Assembly: GCA_934256705.1 (NCBI GenBank)
Contig: CAKQPF010000031.1
Location: forward strand, 1 to 40,881
From: an uncultured Prevotella sp.
GTDB taxonomy: Bacteria > Bacteroidota > Bacteroidia > Bacteroidales > Bacteroidaceae
DNA length: 40,881 bases
Reading direction: 5' to 3'
The notes under the pieces: generated by a model
What the model was told of the DNA's origin: nothing
What the model saw: only the letters and a program-made list of their open reading frames with translations
The model's database searches: none
Shown here: positions 23,837 through 31,935 of the stretch, one piece after another
How positions within the stretch are numbered: position 1 is the first letter of the stretch
How the letters are laid out: each line of letters starts with the position of its first letter
Position numbers and translations under genes: made by a program

Positions 23837-26008
23837 GTGATAGATCGCCTGACCATAGAAAGAATCAAGGAGGCCGCCGACATAGTCGATGTGGTCTCTG
23901 AATTTGTTAGTTTGAAGCGTTCCGGTTCAAACTATAAAGGTCTGTGCCCTTTCCACAACGACAGCAATCCGTCGTTCTATGTGTCCCCGGCACGTGGCAC
24001 CTGCCATTGCTTCACCTGTGGTGAGGGCGGTGATTCCGTAGGTTTCATCATGAAACATGAGCAGATGACCTACGTGGAAGCCCTGAGATGGCTCGCCAAC
24101 AGATACGGCATCGAGGTGCAGGAAGCGGAAATGACTGACGAGCAGCGCCGCGAGAAGACGGAGAGAGAGGCGATGTTCGTAGTAAATAATTGGGCTGCAG
24201 AGTATTATTCCGATATTCTCTATAATGATGTGGATGGACGTGCCGTCGGACTTCAGTATTTCCGTCAGCGCGGTTTCCGTGATGATATAATCAGGAAGTT
24301 CCGCCTCGGCTTCTCGCTTGCCGACAAGCATGCCATGCCGAGAAAGGCAAAGGAGAAGGGCTACAACCTTGAAATAATGGAGAAGGCGAGCCTATGCTAC
24401 AAGGATAGCAAAGGCGAGATGGTGGATAGATTTGCCGGACGCGCCATGTTTCCGTGGATAGGAGTCAGCGGAAATGTCGTTGCCTTCGGCGGACGTGTGC
24501 TCGATTCCCGCACGAAAGGCGTGAGCCAGAAGTACGTCAACTCGGCTGAGTCGCCCATTTACAAGAAAGACCACGAACTCTACGGACTCTTCCAGGCCAA
24601 GAAGGCCATCGGTTCGGAGGACTGCGTCTATATGGTGGAGGGCTACACTGACGTAATCTCAATGCACCAATGCGGCATAGAGAATGTGGTGGCAAACTCC
24701 GGAACCGCCCTTTCACGCCATCAGATTCACCTTCTGCATCGCTTCACGGGCAATATTGTCCTGCTCTATGATGGCGATGCCGCTGGTATCAAGGCGGCAT
24801 TGCGAGGCACGGACATGCTTCTGACTGAGGGAATGAACGTCAAAGTGCTCCTTCTCCCGGACGGGGACGACCCTGACAGCTTCGCAAGAAAGCATAATGC
24901 GGAATATTTCAGGCAGTATGTAGAGGAACACAAGACCGACTTCATCGAATTCAAGACCCGTGTCCTGATGGAGGGACAGACAGATCCTTACAAGCGTTCG
25001 GAGGCTATCAACTCTATCGTGAAGAGTGTCAGCGTGATAGGCGACCCGATAGTTCGCGCCACATACATCAAGGACTGCTCCGTAAGGCTTGGCATCAACG
25101 AGCAGACCCTCATCGTGCAGATGAATGATTTCATCCGTGCAAACCGCGAAGAGAAACGTAAGGAGGAAGAGCGCGAACGCCTTCGCCGAAGCAATCCTGA
25201 CTTACAGGCTGCCAATGCTCAGACAAATGCTGCCACAGCAGGGCAGACAGATGTCTCCCAATCCACTGCTCCTGCTCCCCAACAGCCACAGAATGACACT
25301 TCCACGCCTCCACCATCGGATGGTGATCCCTATGCCGACATCCCGCCGGAGGCTTTCCTTCCGCCGGAGGCTTTCTCGCCGCCAGCCGATGGAAATGCCA
25401 ACAGTGGCAATGCGACAGTCGTTTCCAGCAGCACAACTTCCGCTCCTTCGCAGACATATTCCGGTCAGAAAAAGGTGCAGAAGAAGGAGGATGTGCAGAC
25501 GATGCTTATCCAGTGTGTGGTGCGTCACGGTGAGAAAATCATATTCGAGAATGCAGAACTGGATGACGGCACCACAACCAATGTCACCGTGGCCCAGTAT
25601 GTCGAGTCGCAGTTGGCAGAAGATAATCTGCAGTTTACCAATCCTGTCTATAATCAGATACTTGCGGAAGTGGTGGCTCATGCCGGAGAAGAGAATTTCG
25701 TGGCTGAGAAATACTTCAAGATACATCCCGACTATGAAGTGAGCAAGACTGCCATCGACCTTACGATAGACGATGTGCAGCTGTCCAAAAGCTATGAGAT
25801 GAAGTATGAGCAGGACAGGCTCCGGGAGCATGTGGTTCATCTCGTGGCAGACTTCTTCTGGGAAACGACAGCCAGTCGAATCAGTTTTCTGCGTACGGAG
25901 ATAGCCCTCAATGCCTCCAATCCGGAGAAATACAGCAGTTGTCTGAAAGAATATCAGCAACTCATCACGTTCCGAAAGAAACTGGCTAAGGTGCTTGGCA
26001 GGTCGTGA
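23837..26008 (+). CDS. dnaG: DNA primase
   Basis: DnaG makes RNA primers at the replication fork with DnaB. I start it at the GTG at 23837, giving 723 residues beginning (M)IDRLTIERI like other primases; the frame upstream is open only because the repeat happens to lack stops. The zinc-binding CHC2 domain has Cys37, His40, Cys58 and Cys61. The Toprim domain has VEGYTD and LYDGDAAG. Residues about 453-545 are a Pro/Gln/Ala/Thr-rich linker with a repeated PPEAF motif, before a C-terminal domain that would contact DnaB. Neighbours are rsmD upstream and a strong stem-loop downstream. Confidence 0.95.
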   Translation: MIDRLTIERIKEAADIVDVVSEFVSLKRSGSNYKGLCPFHNDSNPSFYVSPARGTCHCFTCGEGGDSVGFIMKHEQMTYVEALRWLANRYGIEVQEAEMTDEQRREKTEREAMFVVNNWAAEYYSDILYNDVDGRAVGLQYFRQRGFRDDIIRKFRLGFSLADKHAMPRKAKEKGYNLEIMEKASLCYKDSKGEMVDRFAGRAMFPWIGVSGNVVAFGGRVLDSRTKGVSQKYVNSAESPIYKKDHELYGLFQAKKAIGSEDCVYMVEGYTDVISMHQCGIENVVANSGTALSRHQIHLLHRFTGNIVLLYDGDAAGIKAALRGTDMLLTEGMNVKVLLLPDGDDPDSFARKHNAEYFRQYVEEHKTDFIEFKTRVLMEGQTDPYKRSEAINSIVKSVSVIGDPIVRATYIKDCSVRLGINEQTLIVQMNDFIRANREEKRKEEERERLRRSNPDLQAANAQTNAATAGQTDVSQSTAPAPQQPQNDTSTPPPSDGDPYADIPPEAFLPPEAFSPPADGNANSGNATVVSSSTTSAPSQTYSGQKKVQKKEDVQTMLIQCVVRHGEKIIFENAELDDGTTTNVTVAQYVESQLAEDNLQFTNPVYNQILAEVVAHAGEENFVAEKYFKIHPDYEVSKTAIDLTIDDVQLSKSYEMKYEQDRLREHVVHLVADFFWETTASRISFLRTEIALNASNPEKYSSCLKEYQQLITFRKKLAKVLGRS

Positions 26009-26019
26009 TGGTTATATGA

Positions 26020-26063
26020 TTGCAAAGTGTAAGCAAAGATGTTTATATGCTTACACTTTGCAA
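26020..26063 (+). terminator. Terminator of dnaG
   Basis: TTGCAAAGTGTAAGCA (26020-26035) pairs perfectly over 16 bp with 26048-26063 around a 12-base loop, then TTTTCTT follows. It begins 11 bases after the dnaG stop codon. Confidence 0.85.
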
Positions 26064-26562
26064 TTTTCTTGTTGTGCGAGAGTGAAGAATTTGAAAAAGG
26101 AAACGCATTGCCTGTAAATAATCGATTCTTGCGTGATAATTGTAATGCTTTGATTATCATGATGATACAAGAAAATAAAATCTAATCGGAGATTTTACCC
26201 GACGAAAACTAAGCTATTGGGAGGTAAAAGCATAGCTATTAGGAGGTAAAAGCATAGTTATTACAATGCAAAAGCATAGTTGTTACAATGCAAAAGCATA
26301 ACTGTTAGACCATGAAAATGTGCTGAAATGCCACTAAAACAGCCTTTATTGTGTTCCTAAAGTCCTGTTTTTCCTAATAATACCGCAATTATCCCAGTTC
26401 AAATACTCTCCTTTCCTTCCGTTTTCCCCATTTTGTCGGAATAAAATCAAGAGTCAACATGTAAGGAAAAGTGATTGTTTCCTTGCATATTGATATGGCG
26501 TGATAATGCTATGTAGGGAATAAAGATCAGGATGCAGTAAACATAATACCCATTTTAAGGTA
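26064..26562. other. Non-coding region upstream of the haem operon
   Basis: About 500 bases without a gene. It holds the third 22-bp tandem repeat (listed separately) and a perfect 7-bp inverted repeat TGATAAT (26134-26140) with ATTATCA (26153-26159). The rest is AT-rich with no recognised signal until the operon promoter. Confidence 0.6.
26197..26306 (+). repeat. 22-bp-period tandem repeat, locus 3
   Basis: Five units start at 26197 (diverged), 26219, 26241, 26263 and 26285, exactly 22 bases apart. The middle units share the core AAAAGCATAG with GTTATT or close variants; two begin GGAGGTAAAAGC and two begin ACAATGCAAAAGC. The block lies between the dnaG terminator and the haem operon promoter. 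Confidence 0.85.
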
Positions 26563-26593
26563 TTGTGTAGAATTGAAAGTCGTTGTAATTTTG
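26563..26593 (+). promoter_or_regulatory. Promoter of the haem-uptake operon
   Basis: TTG at 26563-26565, a 20-base spacer and TAATTTTG at 26586-26593 match the Bacteroidota consensus. The leader to the ATG at 26641 is about 44 bases. No convincing Fur box overlaps it. Confidence 0.7.
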
Positions 26594-26640
26594 CATCCGC
26601 AAATAAAAAAATGAACAGAAATAAAAGAAAACATTATTGT

Positions 26641-27645
26641 ATGAAGAAAATCTTTACTCTCTTTTTCGCCGCACTGACGGCAAGTAATATGATGGCGCAA
26701 ATGCACGGCGCATTGAAGTTTGCTGGAGAATCATCTGTCAATGTGACGACCCAGAATATCCAGAACAGCAGCGATACCATAAAGTTTGAGATGGCAAACA
26801 TGAGTGCAGGTAACATCACACTTCCGGCAATGCATGGTATGGCAGTCATTCCATCTTTTACTATAGAGAATGTGGCCTTCACAATGGGCGAAAACCATGT
26901 GATTACCTTTGCAGAGCAGACATTCACATCCAAGGTGACAGTGGATGGACAAGAGAAGAATATAGCAGGAACATCCCTTTCCGGTACATATAATATGGCA
27001 GACAATTCGTTTGCTCTGGATGTGGTATTCAAATATGGCTCAATGCCTTTCGCCATGAGTTACAGCATCAAGGCTTACTACGTGAAGTCTGTCACAAATG
27101 CCATTGCCGTAACTGTGGGTGGTCAGTTCACTTATTCTAATGCTGGCGTGACATACAATGTGCGCAAGTATATGGATGACGGCGTGAACAAAGTGGATGT
27201 GGAGATACCTACTTATACGCTCGACAATACCGTAATGGGAAACCTTACCCTTGGCACTTACACTGTGAAGGGATTGACATACAGCGAAGAGAAGGGCGGT
27301 TACTATCGCGACTATAAGAATGATAACCTGAGTTTTCATTTCACAGCTGAAAACAATGGCGTAAAGACAATGGATGGCAATTACTCTTTCAATACGGCAA
27401 AGGATAACGACATCCTGGTGAAATACGACGGCAACAGCGTGACCGACATCGTGAATACCTTCCAGATGGGAGCGATGCCATTTGGTATTGTCTCTTCATT
27501 TAGCAGTTCGACAACGGGCATTTCTTCCATCAATAGCAATGTGAAGCCGCAGGATGGCAAGATATATAACCTCAACGGTCAGGTGGTAAGTGACAATTAT
27601 AAGGGCGTTGTGATAATAAATGGTAAAAAATATCTAAAGAAGTAA
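26641..27645 (+). CDS. Secreted calycin-like protein with two repeated domains and a sorting-type tail
   Basis: A 334-residue protein with a signal peptide (1-20, ending MMAQ), started at 26641 because the next upstream ATG (26608) would put charged residues before it. Two beta-rich domains follow: about 25-152 and 153-285. Each ends in a similar segment (FKYGSMPFAMSYSI and FQMGAMPFGIVSSF), suggesting internal duplication of a calycin-like barrel. The last 45 residues (DGKIYNLNGQVV ... GKKYLKK) resemble the C-terminal tail of many Prevotella exported proteins, close to type IX sorting signals. First gene of the operon, 12 bases before the HmuY-like gene, so a haem-binding or capture role is inferred. 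Confidence 0.75.
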   Translation: MKKIFTLFFAALTASNMMAQMHGALKFAGESSVNVTTQNIQNSSDTIKFEMANMSAGNITLPAMHGMAVIPSFTIENVAFTMGENHVITFAEQTFTSKVTVDGQEKNIAGTSLSGTYNMADNSFALDVVFKYGSMPFAMSYSIKAYYVKSVTNAIAVTVGGQFTYSNAGVTYNVRKYMDDGVNKVDVEIPTYTLDNTVMGNLTLGTYTVKGLTYSEEKGGYYRDYKNDNLSFHFTAENNGVKTMDGNYSFNTAKDNDILVKYDGNSVTDIVNTFQMGAMPFGIVSSFSSSTTGISSINSNVKPQDGKIYNLNGQVVSDNYKGVVIINGKKYLKK

Positions 27646-27657
27646 TTGAGTAGATAG

Positions 27658-28485
27658 ATGATAAACTGGATAAAACCCCATAATATCAGAATAGCCGTTG
27701 CAGGTGTAAGCATGATGATGCTCACTGCCTGCAACGGTATTTTTGATGATATTTACGACCGCCCGGCAGACATTGTACCTGCAAAAGGGCAATTATTGAT
27801 ATATGCTACCAGTTGGACAGATTGGTATTATGTGGATTTGGACAAGCTGCATCAGCTCACATTGGAAGGCGACGATGAGGCTTTGCTGAAGGCGCAGACC
27901 GAGTTTGAGGCTTATCCCATTCCGCTGACAGCCACAGGCGACAAGGATGAATCTGAGTCGGGTCACGTCGCTGCTACGCAAGGAAAGAAGGCTGGACAAT
28001 ATATGTACTGGTTTGATGTGTTTGGTGCAGGAGTCAAGAACAATACGTTTTCTTATTTCACGCCTACAGCCGAGCAGACATCACCCGAAAACTGGACCTT
28101 TGCTGTGCATCGTAATAATGTGAGAACGAATGGAGCTTCAGTGCTTGAGACTGCCTATACATCTATGGATGCTCTGCCAGAGAACAGCGATGCTTTCAGG
28201 AATATGAAGTTTACTGAGGACGAATGGACCGAGAATGAGGTATGGGACAGTCAAGAACAGATGTTATTGGGCTATGTTCCATCACAAGGAATCGAGCTTA
28301 ATCGTGTGCTGTCATCATGGCTCACTATGGACATACCTCCGATGCCTCCAGCCTTCAGCATGAATAATCATGTGTTTATCCTTCGCCTGAAGAATGGCAA
28401 ATATGCAGCGTTGCAGTTGGAAAACTATCTTTCGCCAAAGGGCGCAAAATGTTATCTCACAATCAATTATAAGTATCCTTACTAA
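27658..28485 (+). CDS. HmuY-like haem-binding lipoprotein
   Basis: A 275-residue lipoprotein: the lipobox LTAC puts the lipidated Cys at 25, with acidic residues soon after, so it should reach the outer membrane. The segment ENWTFAVHRNNVRTNG (145-160) matches the characteristic HmuY WxxAxH...N stretch. HmuY of Porphyromonas takes haem from host haemoproteins and hands it to HmuR. Prevotella and Tannerella homologues are reported to use Met rather than His as haem ligands; Met is plentiful here (Met117, Met171, Met184, Met225, Met230) but the ligands cannot be assigned. Its stop overlaps the receptor gene start by one base. Confidence 0.85.
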   Translation: MINWIKPHNIRIAVAGVSMMMLTACNGIFDDIYDRPADIVPAKGQLLIYATSWTDWYYVDLDKLHQLTLEGDDEALLKAQTEFEAYPIPLTATGDKDESESGHVAATQGKKAGQYMYWFDVFGAGVKNNTFSYFTPTAEQTSPENWTFAVHRNNVRTNGASVLETAYTSMDALPENSDAFRNMKFTEDEWTENEVWDSQEQMLLGYVPSQGIELNRVLSSWLTMDIPPMPPAFSMNNHVFILRLKNGKYAALQLENYLSPKGAKCYLTINYKYPY

Positions 28486-30455
28486 TGATGAAGAAACAAA
28501 TGATAATCTCCATGCTTATGGCAGGCACAGCTTGGCATACAGTAGGGGCGCAAGAGGCTTGTATCGACTCTATATACAGACAGTTTTCCCTCGATGAGGT
28601 GGTGCTGACTGGCACACGCACACCAAAGTTTCTGAAGGATACTCCGATACAGACACGAGTAATCAATGCGAAGGAAATAGCCAAACTCGATGCTACTAAT
28701 GTGCAAGACCTTTTGCAGCAGGAGTTGCCAGGAGTGGAATTTACTTATGCTATGAATCAGCAGACGCACCTCAACTTCTCTGGTTTTGGCGGACAGGGCG
28801 TGCTCTTCCTCGTGAATGGAGAACGACTGGCTGGCGAGACGATGGATGACGTAGATTTCACCCGTCTCAATATGGACAATGTGGAGCGCATAGAAATAGT
28901 CAAGGGGGCTGCATCTGCCCTCTATGGAAGTAATGCCACAGGAGGTGTGGTGAACATTATAACAAAGCATAATAAGCAACCTTGGACGCTCAATGTGAAC
29001 GCTCGATATGCCAAACATAACAATCAGCGATACGGCATCAGTTACAGTCTGAACAGCAAGCATTGGAATAATATGCTCACAGCCAACTATAATAGCATTG
29101 ATAATTACGATGTGAAAAGTGCGGCAGACCCTGTGACGCGCATTATCTCCACCGTCTATGGCGATAAGACAATAAACGTAAAGGAGCAGTTGGCATGGAG
29201 CCCAACCACTAAATTTCATCTTACAGGGCGTGCAGGGTATTTCTTCCGTGAGACAGTGAGGTCAGTGGACCAGCCAGAGCGTTACCGTGATTTCACAGGA
29301 GGACTACGCATGGACTGGAGTATATCGGAGAAAGATGAATTGCAGGTGAGTTATGCTTTTGATCAATACGATAAGTCAGACTATCAGCGCATTACCAGAC
29401 TTGATGTGCGTGATTATAGTAATGTGCAAAACTCGCTGCGAATGCTCTATAATCATTCTTTTGATAATGGAGATGTGCTTACTATTGGCTCCGACTTGAT
29501 GCACGACTATCTCTATAATACCAATCTGGATGGTGAGACTCGTAAGCAGGATATATGGGACGTGTTTGCACAATATGATTGGCGGATGACAGACAGATGG
29601 GAGATGGTGGGCGCTTTGCGCTATGACTATTTCTCGGATGGCAAGGAGTCGCATCTCACTCCCAAGTGGAACATCTGCTACAAGCCATTGCGCAATATGG
29701 CAGTGCGAGCAGGCTATGGCATGGGATTTCGTGCGCCGACCCTTAAGGAAAAGTATTACAACTTTGACATGTCGGGCATCTGGATAGTGGAGGGCAATCC
29801 CGATTTGAAATCGGAAGTAAGCCATAATTTCAATCTCTCGGCAGAATATACCAAGGGACATTACAACTTTTCAGCATCCGTATATTACAATAAGGTGAAG
29901 AACAAGCTTGCTACTTCTGCTCCTTATTTCAAGTCGTCTGCCGACAAATTGCCTTATCTCCCTTATTCCAATTTGAGCGACTATAGCGTATGTGGAGGTG
30001 AAATCGGTGCGCAAGCAAAATGGAACAACGGCTTTGGCGCACGCCTGACCTATGCTTATACCAAGGAGCAGTTAGCGAAAGATAAAGATGGAAACACCAT
30101 CAACAATCAGTATATACCGGCACGTGAACATGCCTTGAATGTCCGTATGGATTACGATCGTCAGATCACGAAGCATTATGGTCTGAATGTCGGCTTGCAG
30201 GGACGTGTGCTTTCGGGAGTGGAGAATGTGGAATACAAGGACTACTATGATGTAAGCAAGGGAACCGTCACCGTGAAATATCCGGCATATACCATCTGGA
30301 AACTCTCACTGATCCAGCGTATCGGAAAGGCAATAAAGCTAAATGCGGCTTTGGACAATCTCTTCGGATATAAGCCAAAGTATTATTATCTCAATAGTCC
30401 AATCACTGACGGAGTGACATTCCAGATAGGTGTTTCGGTGGATATAGATAAGTAG
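28485..30455 (+). CDS. TonB-dependent haem receptor, HmuR-like
   Basis: A 656-residue outer-membrane receptor with signal peptide (1-22) and a TonB-box/plug region (about 35-160: LDEVVLTGTRTP, GVLFLVNGERL, DNVERIEIVKGAASALYGSNA) followed by a 22-strand barrel. The haem-receptor FRAP (415-418) and NPDL (438-441) motifs are both present. A plug His is at 95, but no His lies between FRAP and NPDL, where HmuR has its second haem ligand; Met429 is there instead. Translationally coupled to the HmuY-like gene. Its job would be haem import into the periplasm powered by TonB. Confidence 0.9.
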   Translation: MMKKQMIISMLMAGTAWHTVGAQEACIDSIYRQFSLDEVVLTGTRTPKFLKDTPIQTRVINAKEIAKLDATNVQDLLQQELPGVEFTYAMNQQTHLNFSGFGGQGVLFLVNGERLAGETMDDVDFTRLNMDNVERIEIVKGAASALYGSNATGGVVNIITKHNKQPWTLNVNARYAKHNNQRYGISYSLNSKHWNNMLTANYNSIDNYDVKSAADPVTRIISTVYGDKTINVKEQLAWSPTTKFHLTGRAGYFFRETVRSVDQPERYRDFTGGLRMDWSISEKDELQVSYAFDQYDKSDYQRITRLDVRDYSNVQNSLRMLYNHSFDNGDVLTIGSDLMHDYLYNTNLDGETRKQDIWDVFAQYDWRMTDRWEMVGALRYDYFSDGKESHLTPKWNICYKPLRNMAVRAGYGMGFRAPTLKEKYYNFDMSGIWIVEGNPDLKSEVSHNFNLSAEYTKGHYNFSASVYYNKVKNKLATSAPYFKSSADKLPYLPYSNLSDYSVCGGEIGAQAKWNNGFGARLTYAYTKEQLAKDKDGNTINNQYIPAREHALNVRMDYDRQITKHYGLNVGLQGRVLSGVENVEYKDYYDVSKGTVTVKYPAYTIWKLSLIQRIGKAIKLNAALDNLFGYKPKYYYLNSPITDGVTFQIGVSVDIDK

Positions 30456-30471
30456 ATGGTAGTGGAAATAA

Positions 30472-31935
30472 ATGAAAAAGGCGACTTGGAGAAAACATCA
30501 TAAATGGTTTGGACTAAGCATAACCTTCTTTATGCTTATGTTTTGCGTATCCGGCATTCTGCTCAATCATCGTTCATTCATCAAGGATGTGAACGTAAGT
30601 AGAGAGTATCTGCCAGGTAGATATGAGTTTCATGATTGGAATGGAGGACTGCTCAGGGGGACACTTGATATTGGCAGGAGACCAAATGGCGGTGTGCAGG
30701 CGGAAGAGGACTCATGCCATAGTGTGCTGTTATACGGCAATGGCGGCATCTGGATTACAGATACCAAGGCTTCTTGCTTCAAGGACTTCAATGACGGTCT
30801 GCCAAAAGGGGCTGATTTCCGTCAGATAAGAAATGTAATAAAGATAAAGAGAAGTGACGCTGAAGATGTCCTGTTTGCAGTTTCTCCATTCCGGCTTTAC
30901 CGCTATGGCATACATGGAGTATGGCATGGAGTGGAGTTGCCGGTGGAAGAAGACGAAAGACTGACAGATGTGGCTTGTCATGGAGATACGCTTGTGGTGC
31001 TCAGCAGGTCATTTGCCTATGCTTCGCTCCCTCCATATACCACCTTCCGACGCATTCCACTTCCCGCTCCAAAGGATTATGACGGAAGAGTGACATTATT
31101 CCGCACTGTCTGGATGCTGCATAGTGGTGAGCTCTTCGGAATGGCAGGAAAGCTCATGGCGGATGGTATAGGCGTGATTTTAGTGTTGCTCTGCGTCACA
31201 GGATTCGTGATATGGTTGAGACCGAAACGGAAGAATCTGCTGAAAATGTCGTTCCAACAGCATAAGAGGGTAGGGCGATACACCATTTTGCTCACACTTC
31301 TGATAGTATTCACAGGGTGGTGCCTTCGTCCGCCAGTGATGATAGCATTGGTATTAAACAAGATTCCGGCTCTTCCAGGCACTACTCTCGACAGTTCAAA
31401 CCCCTGGCAAGACAAGCTGCGCATGATTCGCTATGATGAAACATTCCATGATTGGCTGATATCCACGTCCGAAGGCTTCTATTCCTTGAACATGAAACAG
31501 GGGAATGTGGAGAAGATAGGAGCAGAGCCACCAGTTAGCGTGATGGGACTTAATGTTTTGGAAAAAGACAAAACGGGCAAGTGGTATTGTGGATCTTTCA
31601 GTGGACTGTTTGTCTGGAATCGGCAAGATGGCACCTCCACAGACTATTTCACCGGCAAATCGGCACCTTTGCAGGCTGGCGCTCCCTTCGGTAAGAAAGC
31701 AATAGCAGGCATGAGTCAGGACTTTTCCGCTCCGGTCGTGGCGGAATATTATGACGGCACCACCTTTGCTCCCCAGCCTGCCGAGATGGATCATCTCCCC
31801 ATGTCGCTATGGAATGTGGCTTTGGAGGTGCATAGCGGAAGAATATTCATCGGCAGCATTGCCACCTATGTATTCATATTCTTTATGGGATTGATTGCCA
31901 TCTGGTGTCTTTGGTCAGGCTTTCGGTTGAAATAA
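30472..31935 (+). CDS. PepSY-associated transmembrane protein
   Basis: A 487-residue inner-membrane protein with transmembrane segments near 12-31, 231-249, 270-286 and 465-483, and a large periplasmic region in each half. The N-terminal pattern KHHKWFGLSITFFMLMFCVSGILLNHR matches PepSY-associated TM proteins, which often accompany siderophore or haem receptors and may reduce iron or pass electrons. Histidines at 9, 10 and 33 flank helix 1 and could bind haem. It is the last gene of the haem operon, 16 bases after the receptor gene. Its end overlaps the convergent MATE gene by 21 bases. Confidence 0.85.
   Translation: MKKATWRKHHKWFGLSITFFMLMFCVSGILLNHRSFIKDVNVSREYLPGRYEFHDWNGGLLRGTLDIGRRPNGGVQAEEDSCHSVLLYGNGGIWITDTKASCFKDFNDGLPKGADFRQIRNVIKIKRSDAEDVLFAVSPFRLYRYGIHGVWHGVELPVEEDERLTDVACHGDTLVVLSRSFAYASLPPYTTFRRIPLPAPKDYDGRVTLFRTVWMLHSGELFGMAGKLMADGIGVILVLLCVTGFVIWLRPKRKNLLKMSFQQHKRVGRYTILLTLLIVFTGWCLRPPVMIALVLNKIPALPGTTLDSSNPWQDKLRMIRYDETFHDWLISTSEGFYSLNMKQGNVEKIGAEPPVSVMGLNVLEKDKTGKWYCGSFSGLFVWNRQDGTSTDYFTGKSAPLQAGAPFGKKAIAGMSQDFSAPVVAEYYDGTTFAPQPAEMDHLPMSLWNVALEVHSGRIFIGSIATYVFIFFMGLIAIWCLWSGFRLK

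Noticed and set aside
26134..26159. Fur-type operator TGATAAT/ATTATCA
   Set aside because: The spacing is too wide for a Fur box, and it is more than 400 bases from the operon promoter.
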